Source: Prosapia bicincta
Taxonomy: Eukaryota > Arthropoda > Insecta > Hemiptera > Cercopidae
DNA: 64,000 nt
Direction of reading: 5' to 3'
NCBI GenBank assembly: GCA_036971475.1
Contig: JBAIZL010000005.1
Coordinates: forward strand, 170,799,386-170,863,385
The notes below the pieces were generated by a model. It saw nothing but the letters and a program-made list of their open reading frames with translations. It was not told the DNA's origin and ran no database searches. Below are positions 35,786-47,800 of the stretch, piece by piece (within the stretch, counting starts at the first letter, position 1; every line of letters begins with the position of its first letter). The translations under genes were made by a program, and so were the position numbers.

Positions 35786-36949
35786 TCTTTTATACAAACT
35801 GAAAACAATGAACATTTTGTGTGTGGGAAAACAAACTGTCAATTAAGTTTAAAGGTAAACTATAAAAATGTATGTGTTTCATTTTTTTTATAGACATGTT
35901 AATTTGTACATTCGAAAATTTTAACATTTTTTCATTTCTTTCTTTGCTTTACAAAAAGCCAGGAAGCCTGTAATTCGTTGTAATTTTAAAAAATGTTGAC
36001 AATATGATTTTATCCATGTTAATATATTTTATTACTTAAACTCATCTATGCTAAAGTGAGATTTAAAAAGTAATTATTATTTTTGGTATTGAATTACATG
36101 CAACAAATCTTCATTTGTGAAACTGGCCTGTGACAAATTATAGTCTCCAAACTACTGAATCATTTTGGAATTAATTGTGCATTTTCCTTACTGAAACGAG
36201 AACTAAAATTTGAGGGCATTGTAAAATAGTTGAAGTAGGCAAAAGCACTTTTGTTCCTCTTTATTCAATCAAGTTTGAGTAGCTAAAAGAAGATAGATTG
36301 TTGGTGACATGGAAGTAGACACAAAAACACATTTCTTAAATATGTCTCTAAAAGGGATAAAAATACTCTTCTTGGTGTTGTTTTGTAATTTATAGGTAAT
36401 GGTACTACAAGTATATTAATAATAAATTACTGAAAAAGCTATAACTGATTAAGCATTTCTGAATTAGAACATAAAACTATGGTTTACAGTTATAATTTTA
36501 TTTCTCCTGGAAATCGTCTAGTAAACACCCAAAGTATTGAAAACCACTGATCAAAATTAAAAAAGACATGAGACGAAAAGTGGACCTTCATTTTGATTGA
36601 ATTGATTGAACTTCCAAAAAAATATTTTGTGATTTTTATTATTTAAAAAATATAATTCTCTGCCCTATAATAATATAGGGAGGAGAAAAAATCACCTGAC
36701 TAATAATGTGATATTTTTGGGTTTGACTAACAGCAGGTTTATTTTATGTTGCTTTAGGGTGATGTGGAGGATTTCCAAGTTGTTATGTTGTTGATACCTG
36801 TGTATGTTGGCCCAATTAGATGGCATATTAGATGGCAACATGGTTAATAGAACAGACATGAACACTAAAAAACTAGAATAATGATTTATTTCGATCACAC
36901 ATGTCCTTTGTCAATCAACGAGTACAACTTTCATATAAAAATTCTCTTA

Positions 36950-37001
36950 TACACACACACACACACATATATATATGAGATGGAAAAAATAATTACATAA
37001 T

Positions 37002-37041
<40 letters not shown>
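36950..37041. repeat. (CA)n and (TA)n microsatellites
   Basis: CACACACACACACACATATATATATG at 36952-36976 in two parts, then (TA)n at 37007-37040. Confidence 0.9.
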
Positions 37042-37365
37042 CTTAGGAAGATTCATTATATATAAGATAGGAAAGGAGGAAAGAACACATACAAAGATAG
37101 GGAAGGAATATGAAAATGGAAAGATTAAATATATGTTTATATATTTTTAGGTTAGTTTTGGTTGGTAAAGATTATTTAGATTTTTTGGACTAGGAGACTG
37201 ACAGACTTACCTTGGTAAGAGTCCACACTGTAGTCTTGAAATAGAAACACATAAAAGCACTTAAACAATGATATATTTCAACCACACAGTGGTCTTTATC
37301 AATCGAAGAGAAAACACAAAAAGAAATATGAGAGAATGAAATAAAATAGATATATATATATATAT

Positions 37366-37561
37366 GAAGTTATTATTATTACTTGTAAATAATTTTGTCC
37401 ACCACTAAGTGCAATAATTTTACCTTTTGTGATGAGGCACCTTACGGTCACTTCAGTGATTCGACAATGGTCAAATGACCGTAAGGTGTCTCATCACAAA
37501 AGGTAAAATTATTGGACTTAGTGGTGGAAAAAATTATTTACAAGTAATAATAATAACTTCA
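37366..37561. repeat. Foldback repeat with (TA)n at its tail
   Basis: Arms 37366-37455 and 37470-37561: GTTATTATTATTACTTGTAA, CCACCACTAAGTGCAATAAT, CACCTTACGGTCA and complements; 14-base loop. The sequence continues as ATAAAGTCAGTGCAATGGAA...CACGATATATATA into a (TA)n/(TG)n microsatellite. A half-copy is at 60255-60405. Confidence 0.9.
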
Positions 37562-37605
37562 TAAAGTCAGTGCAATGGAAAAATAATGGACAACGTGAAA
37601 TATCA

Positions 37606-37668
<63 letters not shown>
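37606..37668. repeat. (TA)n(TG)n compound microsatellite
   Basis: About 17 TA units then about 12 TG units directly after the foldback tail. Confidence 0.95.
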
Positions 37669-37669
<1 letters not shown>

Positions 37670-38745
37670 TTAGGTAAAACTGATTAAGAGTGCTTAGTGT
37701 GGGCATAAAGGTTTTGTCTCCGTAGGTTTTTCATAAACTTACTCAAATTATAACTTTATCATGTCATTAATTTGCTTATTATAAACATTAAAGTTTCACC
37801 GACCATCATAAACGATAAAATCCATGGAATATATATGTATTAATATCACATGGTGTTTTTATTGATAAATATTTATTTATCAATACATATTTTCTGGATA
37901 AGAATAAATTAAATATAATATGTCATTGTATTTTCAATATTCTTGTTGAAGAACTGAATATCTTAATGTCTCTATTTAATTTTTTAATTTGGTTACTTAC
38001 TGAAAATTTGTCTAATAAAAGTATAATAGCTGCAAAATCATATATTGTGTGAAAAGGGTAACTAAAATTACGTCCAATAAATATCACAGCTTACTTACAA
38101 GCACTTGGACTTTTAGTACTCGCAGTTATACTAAACCTTTTTTACACTTAACTCTTTTTGTTTTACTTCTGTCTTTTTCTTTATTTTTAAAGGATAATTA
38201 TTTATGATGTGTCCTTTAATTAATAGTAATATTTTTAAATCTATACTAAGCTAACTAATAACGTATCCAACATTTCATACCAAATAAAAATTTTAAGACA
38301 TTTCACAAAACTTTATTCAGCTACCACTACTTTATCTAAATGACTAATCTTCAAAAGATTTGAAAAAAATTTTTAAAACCATACAATAATAGATTCAGAT
38401 CTATATAATTATGAATCTAATTAGGAACGAATTTTTAAAACATTGCTCATTTTAAAACAGTTTATGATAATTATTATCTACATAATGATAACTGCTTGGC
38501 AATTGACTTCTCAACTAGCAAAGTAACATTGCTCTTGACACAACCATAATTTATTATATTTATTTAGTAAAGATAACTCATGTGAAATCTTGGAAGACGA
38601 TTTTTTGTCATTAAAGACTTTAAAGTCTGTTCCTACACATTCTGCTCTTATTCTCTATACATTTACTTTTATAACTTTGTGTTCCAAAAATGTAAAATTA
38701 GTAAGTTTTCTAATAAAATTAACAATTAAATCATATTTATATTTC

Positions 38746-38853
38746 ATGATGGGCACTGGAGATGATAACATTGAAGATCAGTTAGCTGATAGACTAGAAG
38801 ATGATATTGAACCTAAAGCAAATTTTTCACATTTTAAATCAATTTTTTCTCAA
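38746..38853 (+). CDS. Gene B, first coding exon
   Basis: Begins MMGTGDDNIEDQLADRLEDD and ends SIFSQ directly at a GTACGT donor (38854) in phase 0, matching the TTLPQ|GTAAGT end of the equivalent gene A exon. An acidic cytoplasmic tail is expected here. The true 5' end of the transcript is not visible. Confidence 0.75.
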
Positions 38854-41800
38854 GTACGTATGTAATTATATTCTTTAATTATTATTTAAAAGATCTACTA
38901 TTTTAGGTTTTAAGTATCTGAAGTTTTATTTGTAGGCTATCACAAATTTTAATAATCCTTACAACCTTCAAAGATTTGAATTATATAACTTTATATTTTT
39001 AATGTGTGGTATTTTAAGTGTTAAAATTGTATATAATTTTACATGGGTATCATAAGACTAGCTGTCAGATTTTCTAGTTTTTTTCACCAAATTTCATAAA
39101 TTTAAATATTTAATGATATGTTTATTATGTTGGTTCTCTAACAGCCTTACTAATAGACAATACTAAGAGATAGTAAACTCAGCACACTCATATACAAGCT
39201 TCTATAAACTTTAAAAAATATATCATTTGAAATGTTTATGTTTGAACTTTATAAATTAATTATCAAATTTCTTAACTTTAAGTTTATTAGGAAGAACTTA
39301 CTGAGACATAGCTTTTACTTCCTAACAGCCGACTTAGACAATGTGTTAATTATGCTAATGTTATCAAAAACTTTATGTCTCAGTTAATTTTCCGTTAATC
39401 TACCTCAATTATAAATAAATTAGGTGGTTATTTAAAAGTTTTACTGATTGTCATAGACAACAAAATCCACAAATAAAATATTTGTTCTATCGAACTAAAA
39501 TTTAATTAATATTTCAAACCTTTTGATATTATTTCTGATATATAACTTTTTATATTTCTACGAATAAAAATATATGTGAATATATGTTGGCTAACTTATT
39601 CCCAAATGATAGCCAGAATGTTCATAGCTTCTTGTTTTCAAGTCGGACAAGTAGAAAAACTAAATCACAGCAAAATCTCATAGAAGGGAGTATGGGTAGA
39701 TTTATAGCGTTAAAAAAAAATCAATACAGTTGTATTAAACTTTATATTATACACACAAAAAACTTTAAGTAACGTAGCTGATACATGGCAATTTGAAGAA
39801 ACATAAGCCAGATAGTTCTACGTTAAATTGATGGAAATGTTATTTACACAACTAAGTTGATATTGTGAATTATAGTTTGAGTTGACAATGGCATACATTT
39901 CCCAAAACAACCATCCTCATTTGTAACCTCTCCATTTTTGGAATTGGTTAATTATAAAGCATTTATTCACACATTCGTTATTATTTGTACTTCATAAGAA
40001 TTGCCGGGTCAATGGTATCTAGCGATTTGACTCAGACAGTCTCGCTATCAGTTCAAATTGTTCTTGAATAAAGACAGGTAACATTAATGTTCTCATTTTT
40101 TATTTTTTTTAGAATTAATTTTTAAAATATTAAATTATTACAATTTAAAGCAGTTCTAACAATATTAATTTAAAACTAAAAAAGTTTCCATCTTTTCCAA
40201 AGTAATAGACAACGTTATGCCAAGATGCATACTGGTTACCTTTATATATTTACTGATTTGATTCTATGAAAATGCCTTAGAATATTAAATTTTGAACACA
40301 CCTTGACAATTATTTAAACTCACTTGGCTTATATGTTTGAGTACATTTTTCTGCCCATTCCTAACTTTTCAATATCCTCTTCTGTTGACTCGTTTCGGAT
40401 TAACTCCATTTTCAAAACTTCGATAGTACTCTCAAGTAGTAACTATTGAAGTTTTGAAAATGGACACTACAAGATCCAAAACGCGTCAACAGAAGAGAAT
40501 ATTGAAAAGTTAGGAATGGCAGAAAAATGTACTCAAACATATAGAAATACTCCTAACAAAAATGAAGATGAGTATATTAATAATTTCACTTGGCTTATTT
40601 GCAAAATTGAAACATTACTCACTTTCAAGTTTTTAACATAATTGAATTTGAAAACTATACAGGAAACAAAAATGCTACTTATTAAAATTTACAAACACAA
40701 TTTCACTTCGTTATTAAATTTAGAAAAGTAAATTATTAAAAGTTTTAATCTAGCCTCAAACACAAAGAATTATCAACAAATACAACCCATGGCATTTTGT
40801 CTTCCCTCGCAGCAGATGGATGACAGGCAGAAGCACAAAATGCCCGTCTTTAATTAAATGAATTCCCACTTTTATTCATCATGTTAGATGCATTTGATTG
40901 GTTGTCAATAATCAATATGGCTCCATCCCCAATGCTGACTAATATTTCCAAAACAAAATTTTTTTTTGAATCAGGCCGATTTTATGATAAATAAAATAAA
41001 ACAAATATCAATGCAACATGCTGAATTGTTGCTAAAATTTATTTAGCATGCTACACGTTAAACAAAAAAAGTAAGTACTACTTGAGGCAAGTGTCACATA
41101 TTAATATAAGTTCAAGTATTTGAGTATCTTTTATTATTTTTGTTACTTATTAATGTACTTTTGAAACTTCTAGTTGAAACATCTTTTGTTTATTATTTGT
41201 ATAGATTTTATTCATTATTAATTTTTTTTTTTAACATTTGTTGATTCCATCTTCGCGTGAGCTACTAGTAATCACTTACAACTTTTTTAAAAAATGTTTT
41301 AACTTGCCTATAGTAGCACTTACTTTTTTTGTTGAGGACGGCTGTTTCGGGAGATGTGTCCCTTTGTCAACTCAGACCGTAACGGTCAAAGTTGACAAAG
41401 GGACACATCTCCCGAAACGGCCGTCCTCAACAAAAAAAGTAAGTGCTACTATAGGCAAGTTAAAACATTTTTTAAAAAAGTTGTAAGTGATTAATTTTTT
41501 GTGTGTCTTTTGAACCTGTCCTCTTTGTAAATACAGTTATTACTTATGTAATTTTCTTGCTACAGTATATTTTAATCAACCAGTAGTTATAAAGTCAATG
41601 ATGTTTTTTGTGTAACAAAGTATGAAGTACATTTACAGTACACTGTTTATAGTAAACTATTTATAAATCGGCCCTCCAGTGATCTGGTACTTTCGTCAAG
41701 GACGGAAGATGTAAATATAATCAATATGTACAAATATTTGTATGTTTTTCCACTGCATGTCGGTGTCCTTCACTCAGCCCAGTTCTAGTTGTGTCGCTCG

Positions 41801-44800
41801 TAATATACAAACCTCTTGTATGTACAGTGACTGGTACTGAAGTGCAAATGAACAATGTCGTTGCAGTGTAAACAAAAAATATATTTAAATTATTATTTTT
41901 ACTGTTAAAGATAAGATAATCTTTTATTGTAAAAAAACAGACCATTACATTCATTCTCATTTTATTCAAGTACACGACTATTTTCCCGTTTTCTTTATTT
42001 TTGGGCAATACATATAAATGTTTTTCAATGTACATTGTGTTTTTATTGGACCCTCCAGTAATCCGACAGTATCCCAGCCTCATGTCTGCCAGATTATTTA
42101 GAGTGTATTGTAATCTTATTACTACAACAATGAACTTTATACTTGGGTAAACTCAAAATGGTTTTGTTTCTTATCAATATATCCTCCACATATCAAAATA
42201 TATCTTAGAAAAATATTTAGTAGTGATCTAAATACAATCATTCGGATTGTAAAATTTATCAATGAACAAAAAATAGTTTTGATAAATGTGTAATATATGA
42301 GTAATGTGTAAAAGATATTCACCAATTTTTTAACTTAAATCTTCTATCGAGAATCGTATCAACTATACAGTTTTATATGGTAGGCTTTAGATTCGAATAA
42401 AAAGGCAATTACAAATGACAGAGGTATTATAATGAATTTGCTTAGTCATGGTGGAGAAAATTTTGAGCATTTTTATGACAGTTGTGGATATTCTTCACTG
42501 GCTTTAGGATTGACAGAGTCACTAAAGCTCTTTTGGGAGAGTACTAACTTGTTTGCAGTTAAAAATGTAGGTCAATTAACTCTTAATATTATTGGTTGCA
42601 TATTTCTTCTCACAATAAATATTCTTCGGTAAAAGATATGAACACGGATAAAAGACAATATTCAATTACTCTTTTTCTTAGTTTGTTAGCCACACAACTT
42701 CAGTATAAAATCTCTCATCTACAAAATTAAATGTACAGACTATAATAACAATTATATCAACAAAGCAATATAAATAAATTTCACTTAATAAATTGAGTGA
42801 AATATAAAACACTTCTTAAAACATATATTAAACCTAACATTTATAAAGTGAATATATAGCAACATATACCAAAAAAAACAATACATTCTCAACACAGGAT
42901 GATAGAAACTAATAAAAAAAAGGCAAGTAATGGATAAAATGTATATCTGGAAAATCTTAGAAACACAAGTATAATAACCCATAATTGAATTAATTTTTAA
43001 AAAACACTACATCCAAAACCCTCATTTAAAATAATTAAAAATTAAAATTTCCTACACATCTCTAAGACTCAACACAGTAGTCTATCTATAATCTGGTACT
43101 TCAATACTACGGTCTTCCAATAAATCAACTATTTTGAAGAACGCCTGGTTAACCGTGTTTCCCCACATGTGAGTGTACCAGTTTTTTGATACAGAATTTC
43201 ATCTTTCTTATGTATTAAGTCACATCAATTACATCCTGGTTCTGTCTAATACATTAAATACTGGTTTACTAACTCAGATTTGGTTATTAATTCCCACTAC
43301 TGTTAATAAACTGATTGACTTGTTTAATTTTACTGCTGATAGTTATTTATAGAACTATTCACTTTAAAAATACTTATACTACTCAGTTTCAACTCACCTC
43401 TTGAAATATTTAAACAATATTAGGTTCTCATGTCTAATACAGGTAAAGTGAGGTTACCATGACAAATTGTCAATATTGATTACAGTATATTGATATGTAT
43501 TAACTTGTGATCATATAATTTAATATATTAATGTACTTGTGGAATTAGAACAGACTGGATCATGAAACTGATGTAGCTCCTGTGGCACAAAATTTAGTTT
43601 GATGTTTTCTGTCAAAGTTAATCAACTTAAAATATCTTCTTTGATACTAACATTGATATAAAATAACATTGATAAGTGAAAGGTTCCACCAAAGCAAATC
43701 CATTAGCCTTCAAATAATCTGACATTTTCAGTTAATTGGCAGAATTTAGTCCCACCTCCGCTGGATTATATAGAGACTGTTGTACATCACTTAATTCACA
43801 CATGTCAATTCTTTAAATCAGCAAGACATGTGGCAATGCTTTAACAATGACTTTAACTGTCTCACACTCAAAGTCTTGTAAAGTGCTCAATAAACACCAA
43901 AAGTAAATTTCTTATTCAAAAGACCCTAAAATAATATATTTAATACTTATTAGTAAATTTTTATAAACAAGAATAATGATTTGCATTGGAGAATTTTTTC
44001 TAATGTATACTATATAATATACACAAGTATTTTTATAAAAACTTGTTATATACACTATAGCAATTTTTCTCATATATTTCTGTTTCTTTAGTTGCTTGTG
44101 ACAATTATATACGGATTCCTTTTCCTAGAAGTTGGAATGATCCTTGGCATACCTACAATTGTTAATGGTGCCCTACAAAATTCAAAAAACAAATTTTCTT
44201 TAACAAATGATCAGGCATCTTGGTTTGGTAAGTACCCTCTTAATTTTTGCTTTCTTTAAAGCTAAACTTAAAAAGTTGTTCAATAATGTCATTTAAGAAC
44301 AGCCTGTTTTACTTTCATGTAAAAATAATAGATACAAAATATTTATTTTACCATAGAGAACAATAAATTTTATTAATTTAAGTAATTTTATGTAGTTCTT
44401 CACTGCCTATTAAAGAAAAAAACATTTTAATGAAAATATAAACATTTAAAACATTTTAAAATATAATGTTAGAATTAGTATATAGTTGTTTCTGTTCTAA
44501 ATATTCTTTTAATTGTGTTCTTTTAATAGTAAATAAATAATATTTTATAATGTAGTTTTAAATATTTAGGATAAAATATTTTTAATTTATGTAATAAAAA
44601 TAAATATTTTTCCTCACTCACTTTAAAATAACCTATAAATGAAATGAACTTTAGTTTGATCTATGCATAGAAAAAAGTTTCTTCTGACCTTTCAAAGAGA
44701 GGAGGGCTATATATTATGAATTAGTATTTAACATTTCAAACTATATACTTTCATAAAACATACCTTATAATTTTGAATGATAAGTAAGTTTATTAAAGAT

Positions 44801-47800
44801 AACATTAATAAATGTTATCAATTATTACACTTCAAAGTTACTTGTGACCAGACATTCTGTTAATACAGGTCCGGGAATAAAACCTAGTGTATTTGAAGAA
44901 ACTGTTGTATGAGTTGTAGTGGTAACACTGATGTGTTGGGTGTATTGTTTGAAAGTGGTGTACGTACCATTTTCAGTGTGCATCATTACTTGGCTTGGTG
45001 AGCATTGTGGGTTTGATGCAGAGGACTCTATTAGTAATAGTGGTTCTGTGATTACTACTCAGCGATCCTTTCGTATTCAATTCAAACTTGGCTGACATGA
45101 TAGGAAAACTATTCAACTGTGGGTGTCAAGCTTTAAATAAACAGGCTCAGCACTAACATGAAAACCTACTGGACGACCTCAGACTGCAAAGACGCCGGAA
45201 AATGTGGCGCGTGTGAGAGCCTTCGTCCAACAATCCCCAAGACGTTCAGCACTTGAACATTCAGCTGCCCTAAAATTATCCGATAGGAGGGTAAGAAGAA
45301 TTCTCCATAGAGAGCTTAATATACACCCATTCAAAATGATAGCAAACAGAATTTTTGCTGACAGGCTGCAGAGAACCCTCGGGAACTTCATCAGTGACCA
45401 CGACACAGCCCTCGTCTGGTGAATGTTTTGTATGAGGGCTGTATTTTTTTAAAGAAGGTACCCAAACGATGACAGGTAATTTGAATCGTTACTGTCACAT
45501 GGTAGAAACCTTCCTCCGACCTCGTCTAAACCAGTTTTTTGTAGACCATGAAGAGCAAGAAGTTTGGTCCCAGCAAGACAGAGCCACATCTCATACTTCT
45601 TAGCGTTCTATAGAAATGTTGAGGGAGTTGGTTTCTCTCTCTTTGCAAGGGGACATTGCCTGGCCCCCAAGGTCCCCTGATTTATCGCCTTGTAATTTTT
45701 TTGGGGACACTTAAAGGCTGAAGTGTACAGACATCGTCCTACAAATCTGCAAGCACTTAAAGAGACAACCCCCCCAAGGAAGTGGCAGCCATTCCAAGAG
45801 AAATAATACAAAAAAACTAAGAAGAACTTTTGGGAAAGACTTCGACAATATATCAACAATGGAGGATATCATTTAGCGGATATAAGTTTTAAAACGAAGT
45901 AATGTAAAATGGCATGGTATTCATTGTTCACCAGTAAAGGTATGTTTTCTGTATCTGTCTTATCTTTTTTATAACAACGTTATAAATTATGGAGGTTTTA
46001 TTACCAGACCCTGTATAAGTTGTTAAATTGTTAACTTGCACTTGGAGGAAACGTTTTCATCTTACAACTTCTTCAGCAAAAGAATGTCTAGTCACAGGTA
46101 ATTTCAAAGTGTAATAAGTGATTAACAACCAGCTTGTCATGAACAATAACAAGATTTTTAAAAAATAAATATCATATGTACAGAATTAAAATAAACAAAA
46201 CTGTAATTTAGTTTTTGAAACTTTGAATTTAGGATTTAAACTGATTTTAAAAGTGTTAAAGGATTATATTATCCTTTAAAAAATATATTTGTATAAAGTA
46301 TAAATGTAATATTTTACTACAGGTAGCATAATTTTCCTTACTCAACCTCTTGGGAGTATTGTATCTGGATTGATGCAAGATTGGAAAGGAAGGAAATGCT
46401 GTATGCTAGCTATAAATATACCATGGCTGTTTGGTTTGATGTTGATTTATTGGTCATCATCAGTAATTGACCTGTATGCCGCAATGACTCTTTTGGGATT
46501 TGGAATTGGACTCATGGAGACACCTATATTTTCATATATCGGAGAATGCATTGAACCTCATCTTCGAGGAACCCTTTCATCTTTAGCTGGAGCAATGCTA
46601 AACTTTGGTTTCATGGTGGAATACTTCTTAGGTGCTTTGTTAGACTGGAGGCTGGTGGTGATGATTACTTTATTTTTTCCTACCATCACTTTCATTTTAA
46701 TTTTACTGGTATGAAATCGTCTATTTTGAATTTAGTAACATTTTAGTACAATTTTGTTCTAACTATGCAAGTCATATTTCACTGTTTTAAATTTATAGTT
46801 TGTTTATCTTATTTGTGATGTTTTAGCGTATTAAGATGTTTCAGAGTAATTTAACCTTCTTCCTTCCTCTATAATCAAAGCTTTGCATAAACTAATAAAA
46901 ATATACATAACTACTTATGGTATCACTTGGCAAAAAAACCACTACTTACTGATATTTTTCACCAGACGTCTTTCACACTAGGTCAACATGCGTCTACAGA
47001 AAAATATCAGTAAGTGGAGGTTTTTTTTGCTGTGATACCAAAAGTATTAATTTATTTTAAAAACCTCAAGATGTACAACACAAAAACTACAAGTTATAAA
47101 AACTTTCTTAAAATTTGACATGTGAAACACCTATACATTGATGTATAATATTATTTAATTCCCTCTTCACTGAAACTGTGAACTACTAGTTTTACACTAA
47201 AACACTTGAATATGTATTAATATGTTGCACTTGCCTCATACATAGGATCAATGCAACATTTGGTTCTGTAGCACTTCATTTTTTCCTTCAGAAGTTATAT
47301 CGAACAAACCCAGAGTTACGGTCTGAGTTAATAATGGGATACATCTCCCAAAATGGCTGCCCTCAATATTCAAAAAAATAAGTGCTACTATAGCTAGTGT
47401 AACATATCAACATATGTTCAAGTGTTTTAGTATATAATTTAAAGTAAAAATAAAATGTTTCTAGGTTAGAACAATGAGAAATTGAATAAGTTATTTTGAT
47501 AATTTCTTTAAAACATAAAATGGAAGAAGCAAAAAATGTCAAGAGACCAGAAAGTAAGATCAAGGGCTGGTCTAACTTATTTGAAATGATTTGATAAAAG
47601 CTTTATAAGCAATTAACTGCAGAGCAAATTGAAAAATTATTAAAGATTTGTGAGATACTATGATGGATAGAAATTTAAGGTTGATGAATAAAATAGGTAG
47701 AACCTATACAATAAATTATGTTAAAGGAGAATAGTGAGTGAATGGCTATTAGCAATTAAATTAATCTAAATAGTGATTTAAGAGCAATGAATGTTGTAGT

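Larger units (their letters stand above)
44820..46140. repeat. Foldback repeat, 'dog-leg' family copy 2, split by a mariner
   Basis: Left ATTATTACACTTCAAAGTTA and CTTGTGACCAGACATTCTGTTA (44820-44863), right GAATGTCTAGTCACAGGTAA and TTCAAAGTGTAATAAGTGAT, ACAACCAGCTTGTCATGAAC (46082-46143). Same layout as 30388-30515 and 48825-49015. Confidence 0.75.

Noticed and set aside
38590..38745. Upstream ATG extension of the first exon of gene B
   Set aside because: The extension is hydrophobic and atypical; the acidic tail beginning at 38746 matches the paralogue.
41670..42080. pogo/Tigger-type element from CCCTCCAGT-AATCCG ends
   Set aside because: The two similar ends are in direct, not inverted, orientation and no transposase is visible.
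42432..42632. 66-residue open frame in gene B intron 1 as an extra exon
   Set aside because: No family motif, no matching exon in gene A, and exons at 38746 and 44092 already join in phase 0.
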